From contig CAYXVF010000125.1 of the NCBI GenBank assembly GCA_964468125.1, forward strand, positions 1 through 16,085: a stretch of 16,085 nucleotides of DNA, read 5' to 3'. The first letter of the stretch is position 1; every line of letters starts with the position of its first letter. Source of the DNA: CAYXVF01 sp964468125. Its GTDB lineage: Bacteria; Myxococcota; XYA12-FULL-58-9; CAYXVF01. The notes beneath the pieces were generated by a model. That model saw only the letters and a list, made by a program, of their open reading frames with translations. It searched no databases and was not told the DNA's origin. The position numbers were made by a program, and so were the translations under genes. Positions 7,542 to 14,534 of the stretch are shown piece by piece.

Positions 7542-8275
7542 TCGCTCACCTCAACATGCATGATGCGGGCAGCGCTCCTACCGGCTCCGGCGATCTCTCC
7601 AACCGCCCCGTGTCTCAACCACTGGCTCAACGCATCGAGACTAACCACCCGGCTGGAGAAGACCGCAACGACGCGAATCGAACCGGGTGCGAAAACTGGG
7701 CGAACGCCTTCATGGATGCTTTCGAAGCCTTCCACCTCGTCGATGGCGAAACTGGCCGAGGTTCCAGCGCTGGGCGCAGGGATCAACCGCTGCAACGACC
7801 CACTCTCATCGTGCGCAACGATGGTGAGCCACCGAAAGCCCGCCGAGCGCGGATTCGAGTAAGCGAACAACCAGCCGCTCGATCGTTCGACGGAGTCGTA
7901 GACCAGTTTTGGTGACGAGGCGCCTGCTTTTAGCTCGAAGATTCGAAATGCTACGGGTATGTGCTCGTCCGCGCTGCCCCGGACCGCGTATTCCTGTCGC
8001 TGCTCGGTCCCGGCGCTCGGCTGCACCGCGATCCAAAGGATGAGGGCGGATGCGGCCACGGCGAAGCCGGCAGTCGTCGGGAGCGCAAATCGGGCCCACG
8101 GCGCCCGCCGGTGCTCGGCTCGGTCGATCGCGCGCAACACATTGCTTCGGAAGCCGGGGGGCACAGGCTCATTCTGCGCGAGAGCACGGAGGTCGCGCTC
8201 GAGAGCCGCGATCTCGAGGTCAGATTCACCAGAGGGTCCGGAACTCGGAAGGGAATTTTCACCTCTATCGTTCAT
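7538..8275 (-). CDS. Single-pass membrane protein, likely anti-sigma factor with DUF4384-like outer domain
   Basis: The 245-residue protein has a cytoplasmic N-terminus of about 60 residues (LEIAALERDLRALAQNEPVP, then GFRSNVLRAIDRAEH), one membrane segment at about 64-84 and an outer domain of about 160 residues. It lies directly after the ECF sigma gene and overlaps it by 11 bp, the standard position of an anti-sigma factor. The PPGFRSNVLRAI block resembles the N-terminal part of many anti-sigma proteins, but I see no HxxxCxxC zinc motif. The outer part (GFRWLTIVAHDESGSLQRLI, later GSIRVVAVFSS) resembles DUF4384 domains, which often accompany bacterial caspases. The role is inferred from position and architecture; residue-level similarity to known anti-sigma factors is weak. 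Confidence 0.78.
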   Translation of the reverse strand: MNDRGENSLPSSGPSGESDLEIAALERDLRALAQNEPVPPGFRSNVLRAIDRAEHRRAPWARFALPTTAGFAVAASALILWIAVQPSAGTEQRQEYAVRGSADEHIPVAFRIFELKAGASSPKLVYDSVERSSGWLFAYSNPRSAGFRWLTIVAHDESGSLQRLIPAPSAGTSASFAIDEVEGFESIHEGVRPVFAPGSIRVVAVFSSRVVSLDALSQWLRHGAVGEIAGAGRSAARIMHVEVSE

Positions 8276-8861
8276 CTCGCTCCGCCGTTATCCTGAGCGA
8301 ACGACAGAGTCGTTGTTGCGCCAGCTGGACCCGGGAGCGAAGCGTCGACTCGGAGGCGCCCGTCGTGCTCGCGATCTCTTCATAGCTCATCTCGGAGAAG
8401 TAGCGCAGCGTCAGCGCTTCTCGTTGTGGCCGAGGCAGCTTTGCGATCGCTTGTGCGAGTCTTCCACGGTCTCGCTGCAGCTCGATTTGTTCTAGGGTCT
8501 GCGGCGACGACGTGTGCGCGGTGGAGCATGATTCGGCAAAGGCGTCATTGCGTCGCTGCCAACGCCACCAGCTGCGGCGTTGACGACGACAGCTGTTGAG
8601 ACTGATTTGGAAGAGATAGCTGCGAAAACGCGAGCGGGGAACGTAGGCTCTCCGGAGGACCCAAAGCTCTACAAAGGCTTCTTGTGCGGCCTCTTCCACG
8701 AGGTCCGGGTGGTTTACGAGGTGGCGGCACAGTGCGACCACTTGGCGCTCGTAGCGAGCCACGAGCTCCGAAAAGGCTGCGGTGTCATCACGGGCGCACC
8801 GTTCCATTAGACTGTCGTCGGACAGCTCCGCAAGTCCTCCGGTGGAGGATGTTTCGACCAC
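8265..8861 (-). CDS. ECF-type RNA polymerase sigma factor
   Basis: The product of about 198 residues shows region 2 (DDTAAFSELVARYERQVVAL, then DLVEEAAQEAFVELW and FRSYLFQISLNSCRR) and region 4 (IAKLPRPQREALTLRYFSEM, then SYEEIASTTGASESTLRSRV) of group 4 sigma factors, with no regions 1 or 3. The start is uncertain: a GTG at 8861 sits 11 bases after GGGAG, and a TTG at 8879 is also possible; the conserved SDDSLMERCARDD block follows either. The gene opens a four-gene operon and probably directs transcription of that operon, and perhaps of the divergent lipoprotein gene, when released by the downstream membrane protein. Confidence 0.93.
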   Translation of the reverse strand: MVETSSTGGLAELSDDSLMERCARDDTAAFSELVARYERQVVALCRHLVNHPDLVEEAAQEAFVELWVLRRAYVPRSRFRSYLFQISLNSCRRQRRSWWRWQRRNDAFAESCSTAHTSSPQTLEQIELQRDRGRLAQAIAKLPRPQREALTLRYFSEMSYEEIASTTGASESTLRSRVQLAQQRLCRSLRITAERDER

Positions 8862-9093
8862 GGCGAATCTAACTCCCAAAACCTGCCGCCCTTGCTTCTC
8901 TTTAGAGAGGCCCAGAAACGAACCGAACGTCTAAAGTTTTTTGCATGAATCGGGAATAGCTTGCCACTCGCGGCGCGAGCCGATGCTGCCCTCAGCGACC
9001 GGCCGTCGCACTCGAAAAAGCGCAGTCTTTTTTGGACGCGGGTTCCGCTGGCGGGCCTGACCCCTGCGACCACAACTCAGCAAAGGAGGCTGC
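8862..9093. promoter_or_regulatory. Divergent intergenic region between the sigma operon and the PL11-like gene
   Basis: This 232-bp stretch separates two divergent transcription units and must contain promoters for both. It has an AT-rich patch near 8930-8946 (TCTAAAGTTTTTTGCATGAA) unlike its GC-rich surroundings. I could not assign a confident ECF-type -35/-10 pair by eye in either direction. Confidence 0.45.
9082..9089 (+). promoter_or_regulatory. Strong Shine-Dalgarno site for the PL11-like lipoprotein
   Basis: AAAGGAGG lies 4 bases before the ATG at 9094 and fixes that start; a second ATG at 9098 is out of frame. This is the strongest ribosome binding site seen in the window. Confidence 0.75.
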
Positions 9094-11388
9094 ATGTATG
9101 GAGTAAAATCACACCGATCCGCGCCGTCGCGTGGTATTACTGCCGTGTTTGGAACCGTCGTGCTCATCGCCTGTGGCGAGGCACCGAATCCGATCAACGG
9201 CGGAACGATCACAGCAGCGGAGTCGGAGCCCTTGTCGGCAGATGAAGTCCCCCTACGACCAGGACGCACCGAGGCGGAAGTTCTCGCCCTCGAAACGTAT
9301 CGCTCTGTCCCGGAGCGCGGCTGGATATCCCTGAAGGGCGGTCGAAACGTCGGCACCGCGAGCGGGACATTCTCGGGCCCCAGCGGCGTCTACGAGCTCA
9401 CCGTGCATCACTTCATTGAGCCCGATGGACAGCCGCGGTATCGCGTTCGGATAAACGGAAACTCGATCTTCTCGTTTACCGCGAAGTCGGGGAATGGCAT
9501 CGAAAAATCCCGGGCTACCGTCGACCTCGCGAACGGTTCGGTCATAGAGCTCGAAGGTCGTCGAGATCGAGGGGCCTATGCGCGAGTGGACGCGATCGAG
9601 CTCCGGGCGGTGGACGTTGCCCCGACGCCGTCGGGTGCCGCGGTCGAAGCGGAGAATGCGACCCTCAGTGGTTCCATGGCAGTTGAATCGAATCATGCAG
9701 GCTTCAGCGGCTCAGGCTTCGTGAACTTTCCGAGCAGTGGCGGGGTGCTCGCGTGGGTCTTCGATGCGGCCGCAGCGGGATCAGCAGACATCACCTTCCG
9801 CTATGCGCTCGGAAACTCGGGTCGCGACTGCCGACTGATCGTGAACGGATCGGGAAGGACGATTTCCTTCGGATCGACCACAACCTGGACCAATTGGAGC
9901 GATAAGACACTGAGTATTGCAATGACGACGGGATCGAATTCCTTTGAGCTTCGTTCGAATGGCAAAGACTGTGCGAATATCGACCGCATCTCAATGGGTG
10001 GCGGGTCGCCCTCGCCGAACCCGCCGAACCCGCCGAACCCGGAGCCGGTGGCGCGACGGAGTTTTCAGGTCGAGACCACGGGATGGACCGAGGCCGGCGG
10101 GATCATCACATACGACCTCGACGGTGACGGCGACCGCGATTTTCTCCTGACTCAGCCAGACCGAATTCTCGCCTACGACCATGGCGGCTCTCGCATGTGG
10201 CGTCGCAACGACGATGTGGCGATCGGAGCAGCGACCTCAGGTCGAAGCAGCCATGAATCGGTGGGCGGCCCTGGTACGGCCGGCGCGGGGATCCAGGCCG
10301 GAGACATCGACAACGACGGGGTGGTCGAGGTCCTCTATCTCGACACGAGCGGCAAGCTCGTCGTCCTCTCCGGGCGCGACGGATCGGTTGAGCGGACCCT
10401 GCGTCTTCCGAATTCGGGTGGATACTTTGACCAATGGGAGATGGCGATCATCGGAAACTTCAGCGGCTCGGGTGATCGTGACCTTTTGCTGCAGGCATCG
10501 GTGCCGACCGACAGGGCCAACTATCTACGGGGAAAGGTCCTTGCAGCGTACCGCTACAGCGAACTTCGCGACCGTGAACAAAACGCAGCGCGACTATGGC
10601 GGCGAACCGACTTCAAGAACCAATCCCACGCCGGAGCGCGGCTCGCGGACGTTGACGGCGACGGTCGTGATGAAGTCATCGGCGGGCACATCGTGGACCA
10701 CGACGGTAGCATCCTTCGTGACTCGGGCATCGGTAACTTGGCCTTTCCCCACATCGACTCCATCGGTATCGGCGACATCGACCCTGATCGTTCTGGCCTC
10801 GAAGTCATCTATCCGCAGGAGAATGGGGGCAATCCGATCGTCTTGTACGGACCCGGCGGCGTGTATTTCCGTTATACCGGGAAGGCACGCTCGACGGACG
10901 GTGACAAGGTTCAAATCGGGGACTTCGACCCGTCCCGGCGTGGTCTCGAGATGTGGTTTCGTGGCAAGGAATCAAACGATCAGTTCGTCCTGGACCGACG
11001 GGGCAACAAGATTGCGGATTACGACTTTGATTCGCGGAGTCCGAGAGGATGGACGAACAGCGGTGTCGACATGATCCACGCGGTCGAATGGAGCGGCGGT
11101 GCCAAAACGCTGCTTGCCGGAAAAGAGCGTCATACAAAGGGTGATGCTGGGGTTTTTGACGCCATGAGCGGGACCTTTGTCGCGGTCTTTGATACCAGCA
11201 CGAGTCGGATCTACGTCGCAGACGTGGAAGGCGACTGGCGGGAAGAAGTCATCATCGTCGACGGGGTCAATCGCCGCGTGGAAGTCTTTCGCAACACGGC
11301 GACCAATCCGAATCCAGGACGTGCGCGTCTGTGGGGGAGCTCCCTCTATCGAAGACGCAAAATGACGTGGAACTACTACACGCCGTGA
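9094..11388 (+). CDS. Large lipoprotein with CBM35-like domain and rhamnogalacturonan-lyase family 11-like propeller
   Basis: The 764-residue protein begins with a lipoprotein signal peptide ending VVLIAC (Cys27). Residues about 60-173 form a beta domain (ETYRSVPERGWISLKGGRN to ARVDAIELR) that looks like a carbohydrate-binding module. Residues 183-302 match the CBM35/CBM6 pattern: VEAENATLSG, HAGFSGSGFVNF, ITFRYALGNSG, NIDRISMGG. After a PNPPNPPNPEP linker, residues 322-760 form a calcium-binding beta-propeller with DLDGDGDRDF, DIDNDGVVEV, LADVDGDGRDEVIGG, GDIDPDRSGLEVI and GDWREEVI. The last three, with the final YR...W..Y end, match the PL11 rhamnogalacturonan lyase propeller. Pectin-type binding or cleavage at the cell surface is therefore likely, but the usual N-terminal part of PL11 enzymes is replaced, so catalysis is unproven. 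It may instead be a polysaccharide sensor tied to the divergent sigma operon. Confidence 0.85.
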   Translation: MYGVKSHRSAPSRGITAVFGTVVLIACGEAPNPINGGTITAAESEPLSADEVPLRPGRTEAEVLALETYRSVPERGWISLKGGRNVGTASGTFSGPSGVYELTVHHFIEPDGQPRYRVRINGNSIFSFTAKSGNGIEKSRATVDLANGSVIELEGRRDRGAYARVDAIELRAVDVAPTPSGAAVEAENATLSGSMAVESNHAGFSGSGFVNFPSSGGVLAWVFDAAAAGSADITFRYALGNSGRDCRLIVNGSGRTISFGSTTTWTNWSDKTLSIAMTTGSNSFELRSNGKDCANIDRISMGGGSPSPNPPNPPNPEPVARRSFQVETTGWTEAGGIITYDLDGDGDRDFLLTQPDRILAYDHGGSRMWRRNDDVAIGAATSGRSSHESVGGPGTAGAGIQAGDIDNDGVVEVLYLDTSGKLVVLSGRDGSVERTLRLPNSGGYFDQWEMAIIGNFSGSGDRDLLLQASVPTDRANYLRGKVLAAYRYSELRDREQNAARLWRRTDFKNQSHAGARLADVDGDGRDEVIGGHIVDHDGSILRDSGIGNLAFPHIDSIGIGDIDPDRSGLEVIYPQENGGNPIVLYGPGGVYFRYTGKARSTDGDKVQIGDFDPSRRGLEMWFRGKESNDQFVLDRRGNKIADYDFDSRSPRGWTNSGVDMIHAVEWSGGAKTLLAGKERHTKGDAGVFDAMSGTFVAVFDTSTSRIYVADVEGDWREEVIIVDGVNRRVEVFRNTATNPNPGRARLWGSSLYRRRKMTWNYYTP
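10015..10041 (+). repeat. Three tandem 9-bp units encoding the interdomain linker
   Basis: CCGAACCCG is repeated three times exactly and encodes the PNPPNPPNP linker between the CBM35-like domain and the propeller. Such repeats can expand or contract by slippage without a frameshift, changing linker length. Confidence 0.85.
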
Positions 11389-11409
11389 CCCGTTAGTTGT
11401 GCCCTTGGT

Positions 11410-11436
11410 CGGGGCGTAGCTCAGCCTGGCTAGAGC
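11410..11436 (+). pseudogene. 5' fragment of a tRNA-Pro-like gene
   Basis: The sequence reads as a 7-base acceptor strand CGGGGCG, then TA, a D-stem GCTC, a 10-base D-loop AGCCTGGCTA and the matching GAGC, the perfect first third of a tRNA. The leading C and GGGG are typical of tRNA-Pro. After GAGC the sequence changes to CAGAGAGAAAGG, with no anticodon arm, T-arm or 3' acceptor strand following, so the gene cannot make a tRNA. It looks like a truncation or recombination scar, 22 bp after the PL11-like gene. Confidence 0.7.
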
Positions 11437-11669
11437 CAGAGAGAAAGGCAATGTCCAGAATAGATCGGTGCCGCACGGCCGGTTTTGACATTGGCCGTCC
11501 GGTTTCCGAACCAGCACGTTCGCAGCGACGAAGGCAAGGACCGCAGTGCTCCTGCTGCACTCACAGTCTGTCGACTGACCTCCCGCCGGGTTGAATCGTT
11601 CATTCGCGAATGTTCGGACACTGAGGGACTCGATACGAACTCCTTCCTCATAGGAGAACCACACTGCTC
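11437..11669. other. Stretch without recognisable gene
   Basis: Short open frames on both strands are Arg-, Ser- and Thr-rich and match no family I know. No tRNA remainder, terminal repeat or strong hairpin was found. With the tRNA fragment before it and the broken HPr-like frame after it, the region looks like a deletion or insertion scar. Confidence 0.4.
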
Positions 11670-12020
11670 TTGGGGTCTCGATGGACCATCGCATCATTGG
11701 GTTCTTCGAGGGGGCATAACCTAAAAACGGGACCTCCAGGGGCCAAGGCCTTAGTTGATGCTTTCCTTCGAACCGCTCATGCCCGACTCTTTGACCCGAC
11801 CGGAACGCCGTGCCTCACCGAAGCGAGCGCATCGGAGTTCGAGTCGGAGGTCTCGCTGCGTCGAGGAACGCATGCCGCCAACGCGAAGAGCATCATGAGT
11901 CTACTGGCGCTCGCGGCCTCGGTCGGCACGGAACTCGAGTTGCTCGTGGTAGGTCCGGACGCAGATGGCGCAATCGATTGCGTGTCGAGGTTGATCGAAG
12001 GCGGATTCTTCACCAAATGA
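11670..12020 (+). pseudogene. HPr-like phosphocarrier domain without the histidine site in place
   Basis: The last 65 codons match the body of HPr (PtsH) proteins: FESEVSLRRG, then ANAKSIMSLLALAASVGTEL, ELLVVGPDADGAID and RLIEGGF, including the regulatory Ser in KSIM. HPr should have GLHARPA about 16 residues before the SEV; instead the frame reads DPTGTPCLTEASASEF. A TAHARL tripeptide motif occurs about six residues too early, as if that section were rearranged. The first 30 codons (from an ATG at 11670 with no ribosome site) do not match HPr. Either the 5' end of the gene was replaced by an insertion or deletion, or this is a divergent HPr-like protein unable to accept phosphate from enzyme I. 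Confidence 0.65.
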
Positions 12021-12145
12021 GTCAACGATCCTCGAAGCCAGGGTTAGGCAGTGAAGGCGCCGCGACCCATTGCGCCGCTTCCGTCGCGGCGCTGCGCGAA
12101 CCCCTGCGGGCTCTCGAGCACGTCTTCGCCGCGGGGAGCGCCTAA
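12017..12145 (+). CDS. Small open frame overlapping the HPr-like stop
   Basis: An ATG at 12017 overlaps the TGA of the HPr-like frame (ATGA) and encodes 42 residues, starting MSQRSSKPGL and ending REPLRALEHVFAAGSA. The coupling arrangement suggests a real second gene, and the C-terminal half could be an amphipathic helix. I do not recognise it, and it may be the stump of a longer gene cut by the same events that damaged the surroundings. Confidence 0.3.
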   Translation: MSQRSSKPGLGSEGAATHCAASVAALREPLRALEHVFAAGSA

Positions 12146-12152
12146 GCTAGGC
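12140..12152. terminator. Small hairpin between convergent genes
   Basis: GCCTA AGC TAGGC forms a 5-bp stem with a 3-base loop spanning the stops of the small frame and of the MocR gene. Close by, CGCCTAGGCG at 12167-12176 is a perfect palindrome followed by five A. Either could help end transcription, but both stems are short and no T-run of useful length follows on the plus strand. Confidence 0.25.
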
Positions 12153-13556
12153 CTTTGCGGCAAGCGCGCCTAGGCGAAAAAGGTCTCGCTCCAAGCCCGG
12201 ATCCAGCGGATGACCGCAGTTCAGACGAACGCATGATCTGAAGCGAGCTCCGAGCGCGCAAACGATCCCCGGAAGGACTGTGATTTTCGCACTCTGCGCC
12301 GCGAAAAAAAGCCGCTCGGAGTCGCACCCGGCGGGCAGCTGCGCCCACAACAAGAAGCCGCCCTTAGGGCTGGTCACCCGGGTTCCCTCGGGAAAGGCGC
12401 GGCCTACGAGTTGGCGGACTTGCGCGACCTGGCGCGCGATCGCAATCCGGGTTGCGCGAAGGTGTCGCTCGTAGGCGCCACCAGAGAGAAAGCGCTCCAT
12501 CATCAGCTGGCTGATGATCGGCGAGCAGATCGTCCCCGACAGCTTCAAACTGCGCACCCGATCGACGTGGCGACCCGGCGCGACCCAGCCCAGCCGAAGC
12601 CCCGGGGCGAGGGTCTTTGAAAAGGAGCTGCAGTGCAGGACCGCGCGACCGTCATCAAAGGCGGCGAGCGGTCGCGGACGCGTACTAGCATGCTGAAGGT
12701 CTCCGTAGACGTCGCTCTCGATCACCGCAAAGCTGTGGCGCCGCGCCAACTGCACGAGGCACTGCTTGTGCGCGTCGGGCATCAGCGCGCCCAGCGGGTT
12801 CTGGAAGTTCGGCGTGACGATCAGGGCCTCGATCCGGCGCGAGCACAGCGCCCGCTCGAGGTGGTCGAGATCCAGGCCTGACTCCGGGTCCACCGGGATC
12901 TGAACCGCGCGCATCCCCAGGTCACGCACGAGCTGAAGCATGCCAAAAAACGTGGGGGTCTCCACGGCGACGAGTGACCCGGGCTGCGCGACTGCCAGCA
13001 GCGACAGCCGCATGGCGTCCATGCAGCCGCTGGTGATGACCACGTCCTCGGGCCTGCTCGGCACCCCGTAGTCCATCATGCGCCGAACGATCGCGCGGCG
13101 CAGCTCGTCGAGCCCGGCGGCGTCGCTGTAGCGGGCGAAGGCGTCTGGCGCGCGCCGTAGCACCTCGCGCTGGTGGCGCGCCAGCGCGGTCAGCGGGAGC
13201 AACTCGGCGGAAAGCACCGCGCCGCCGAAGGGCGCGAGGCCCGGCTGGCTCGTGCTCTGCACGATCGACTCGGTTAGCGCGTGGAGCGTCGCTGCGCGCG
13301 GTGGATCTAGCCTGCGGCTGACCTGGGGCGTCTTCAGCGGGCACTGCGAGCGCACGAAGAAGCCCGAGCGCGGGCGCGCTTCGATCAGGCCGCGGCGCTC
13401 CATCTCCTCGAGCGCGCGCACGACGGTGGCCGTGCTCAGACGGCGCTGGCGCTTGAGCGCCCGGACCGAGGGGAGCCGCTCTCCCGTGCGAAAGGTCCCG
13501 TCCTGGATGCGCGCGGTGAGCTCCTCCGCGAGCGCGGCGTAGCGAAACTGTTTCAT
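12147..13556 (-). CDS. MocR-type regulator: GntR winged helix fused to PLP-binding aminotransferase fold
   Basis: The 469-residue protein has a GntR-family winged-helix domain at about 1-70 (LAEELTARIQDGTFRTGERL, LSTATVVRALEEMERRGLIE, then RPRSGFFV) and a fold-type I aminotransferase domain. PLP contacts are all visible: TSGCMDAMRL at 175, the NFQNPLG Asn near 253, Asp282 and Tyr284 in ESDVYGDL, and Lys314 in SSFSKTLAPGLRLGW as the Schiff-base lysine. MocR proteins use PLP or an amino-acid-derived ligand to control a neighbouring gene, usually a divergent one. Here that neighbour is the YCII lipoprotein gene, starting 76 bp away. The ATG at 13556 fits the family start. The gene appears intact. 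Confidence 0.95.
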   Translation of the reverse strand: MKQFRYAALAEELTARIQDGTFRTGERLPSVRALKRQRRLSTATVVRALEEMERRGLIEARPRSGFFVRSQCPLKTPQVSRRLDPPRAATLHALTESIVQSTSQPGLAPFGGAVLSAELLPLTALARHQREVLRRAPDAFARYSDAAGLDELRRAIVRRMMDYGVPSRPEDVVITSGCMDAMRLSLLAVAQPGSLVAVETPTFFGMLQLVRDLGMRAVQIPVDPESGLDLDHLERALCSRRIEALIVTPNFQNPLGALMPDAHKQCLVQLARRHSFAVIESDVYGDLQHASTRPRPLAAFDDGRAVLHCSSFSKTLAPGLRLGWVAPGRHVDRVRSLKLSGTICSPIISQLMMERFLSGGAYERHLRATRIAIARQVAQVRQLVGRAFPEGTRVTSPKGGFLLWAQLPAGCDSERLFFAAQSAKITVLPGIVCALGARFRSCVRLNCGHPLDPGLERDLFRLGALAAKA

Positions 13557-13573
13557 CTGTACTCACTAAATAT

Positions 13574-13590
13574 CAGAACAGCTGTATCTG
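13574..13590. promoter_or_regulatory. Palindromic candidate operator between the MocR and YCII genes
   Basis: CAGAACAGCTGTATCTG contains a perfect 8-bp palindrome ACAGCTGT (13578-13585), flanked by CAGA and TCTG with a one-base offset; CTGTATCTGT also reads as a direct repeat of CTGT. MocR regulators commonly bind direct or inverted repeats in such divergent gaps, so this is the best candidate site for autoregulation and control of the lipoprotein gene. Confidence 0.45.
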
Positions 13591-13632
13591 TCCCGGTTTA
13601 GCGCTCATCAATAGTCTGAGGGAATGAAAAAC

Positions 13633-14349
13633 ATGAACGTCAACGTCCTCACCGCGGCGCTTGCGATGGCTCTTGCGATCGCCGCGTGCAACTCCAACTC
13701 CTCCGAACCAGCGGTCCCGAGCCCAACAGGCCCGCAGCTAGACCTTCTCAACACGGTGACCTTAGGCTCGGGGCCCGCTTGGGACCCGCAGCTTCCGCCA
13801 GAGCAGCAGGACCTCGCAGATCATTTCGCCTACGTCGGGGGACTGTTCGAGACCGGGGCCTTGATCGCCTACGGACCGCGCAGCGATGGCCTTGGCCTCT
13901 ACCTGTACCTGGCGGAGCAAGCGCCCGCGGTCGAGCAGCTGTTGCTGGACGATCCTGCGGTACAAGACGGCGTCTTGAGCCTGGCTGAGCAGGGGCGATG
14001 GCAGCTCGCCTTTGACGCGCTTGACTCGGAAGTCGACGCGCTGAGCGCCTTCCTGTTGAATTATGAGCCTGGGCCCGCCTGGGTGGCCGAGAAGCCGCTG
14101 GCCGAGCAGGCGATTGGGCCTCACCTGGATCACGTCAGCGGTCTTTTTGGGCAGGGTGCATTGATCGCGGGCGGTCCAGTGAGCGATGTAATGGGACGTT
14201 ATGTGGTGGTCGCGGCGGATGAAGAAGGCGCGCGCGCGATGGTGGAGGCTGACCCGGGCGTTCAGTCGGGAGTGTTCGAGGTCTCCATCATGGGATGGAC
14301 GCCGCTTCAGCGTCAATCGGCGGCCCAGGCGCGAAGTCGGGCGCGGTGA
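13633..14349 (+). CDS. Lipoprotein with two tandem YCII-like domains
   Basis: The protein has a lipoprotein signal peptide ending AIAAC, Cys19 from the ATG at 13633. This ATG is preferred over one at 13624 because GAGGG at 13618-13622 would be only 1 base from the earlier start and 10 from the later one. Two homologous halves follow, each with GPAW, an acidic or Gln-rich stretch, H-(A/D)-(Y/H)-V-(G/S)-GLF, GALIA-GP-SD and a final D-P-x-VQ-GV segment: residues about 45-115 and 122-215. YCII domains have a ferredoxin-like fold and are usually small, single and cytoplasmic; a tandem, exported, lipid-anchored version is unusual. The family has no firm general function. The divergent MocR gene suggests a link to amine, amino-acid or vitamin B6-related signals. 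Confidence 0.88.
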   Translation: MNVNVLTAALAMALAIAACNSNSSEPAVPSPTGPQLDLLNTVTLGSGPAWDPQLPPEQQDLADHFAYVGGLFETGALIAYGPRSDGLGLYLYLAEQAPAVEQLLLDDPAVQDGVLSLAEQGRWQLAFDALDSEVDALSAFLLNYEPGPAWVAEKPLAEQAIGPHLDHVSGLFGQGALIAGGPVSDVMGRYVVVAADEEGARAMVEADPGVQSGVFEVSIMGWTPLQRQSAAQARSRAR

Positions 14350-14534
14350 CCTCGCCGTTCGAGTCGTCCAGCGAGAAGCCGAGCACCGATCCTTTGTGTG
14401 CTCGCTGAGTTTCTACGGGGCTGGCCGGGTCCGGTACGCGGTCAATGGCAACGCCATGGACTCGGAACTCGGCCAGTGGCGCGACTACCGGTTTTTTAGG
14501 CCTCCATCGTCTTTACGAGTAGGACGTTCTGAAC
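14350..14534. other. Interval without recognisable gene
   Basis: After the YCII gene the frame on the plus strand that later becomes the arsenite methyltransferase fragment is open but matches nothing I know here. No clear terminator hairpin is visible, although TTTTTT occurs near 14493-14498. Confidence 0.35.

Noticed and set aside
8862..9093. Specific ECF promoter (-35/-10) for the sigma operon
   Set aside because: No pair of boxes stood out by eye; any choice would be arbitrary without transcription-start data or comparison.
10015..10041. CRISPR or other repeat array
   Set aside because: The only tandem repeat is a 9-bp coding repeat in a protein linker; no spaced repeats were found in the window.
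10181..11074. Plus-strand open frame of about 297 codons inside the PL11-like gene
   Set aside because: It is a shadow frame: Arg-, Ser- and Thr-rich with no motifs, while the main frame has clear domains throughout.
10972..11697. Minus-strand open frame spanning the end of the PL11-like gene and the next gap
   Set aside because: More than half is antisense to a real gene; the remainder matches no family and has no supported start.
12922..13566. Minus-strand open frame of about 214 codons overlapping the MocR gene
   Set aside because: Composition is almost only Arg, Ala, Pro and Gly, as expected of a +1 frame in GC-rich DNA; the MocR frame is fully conserved.
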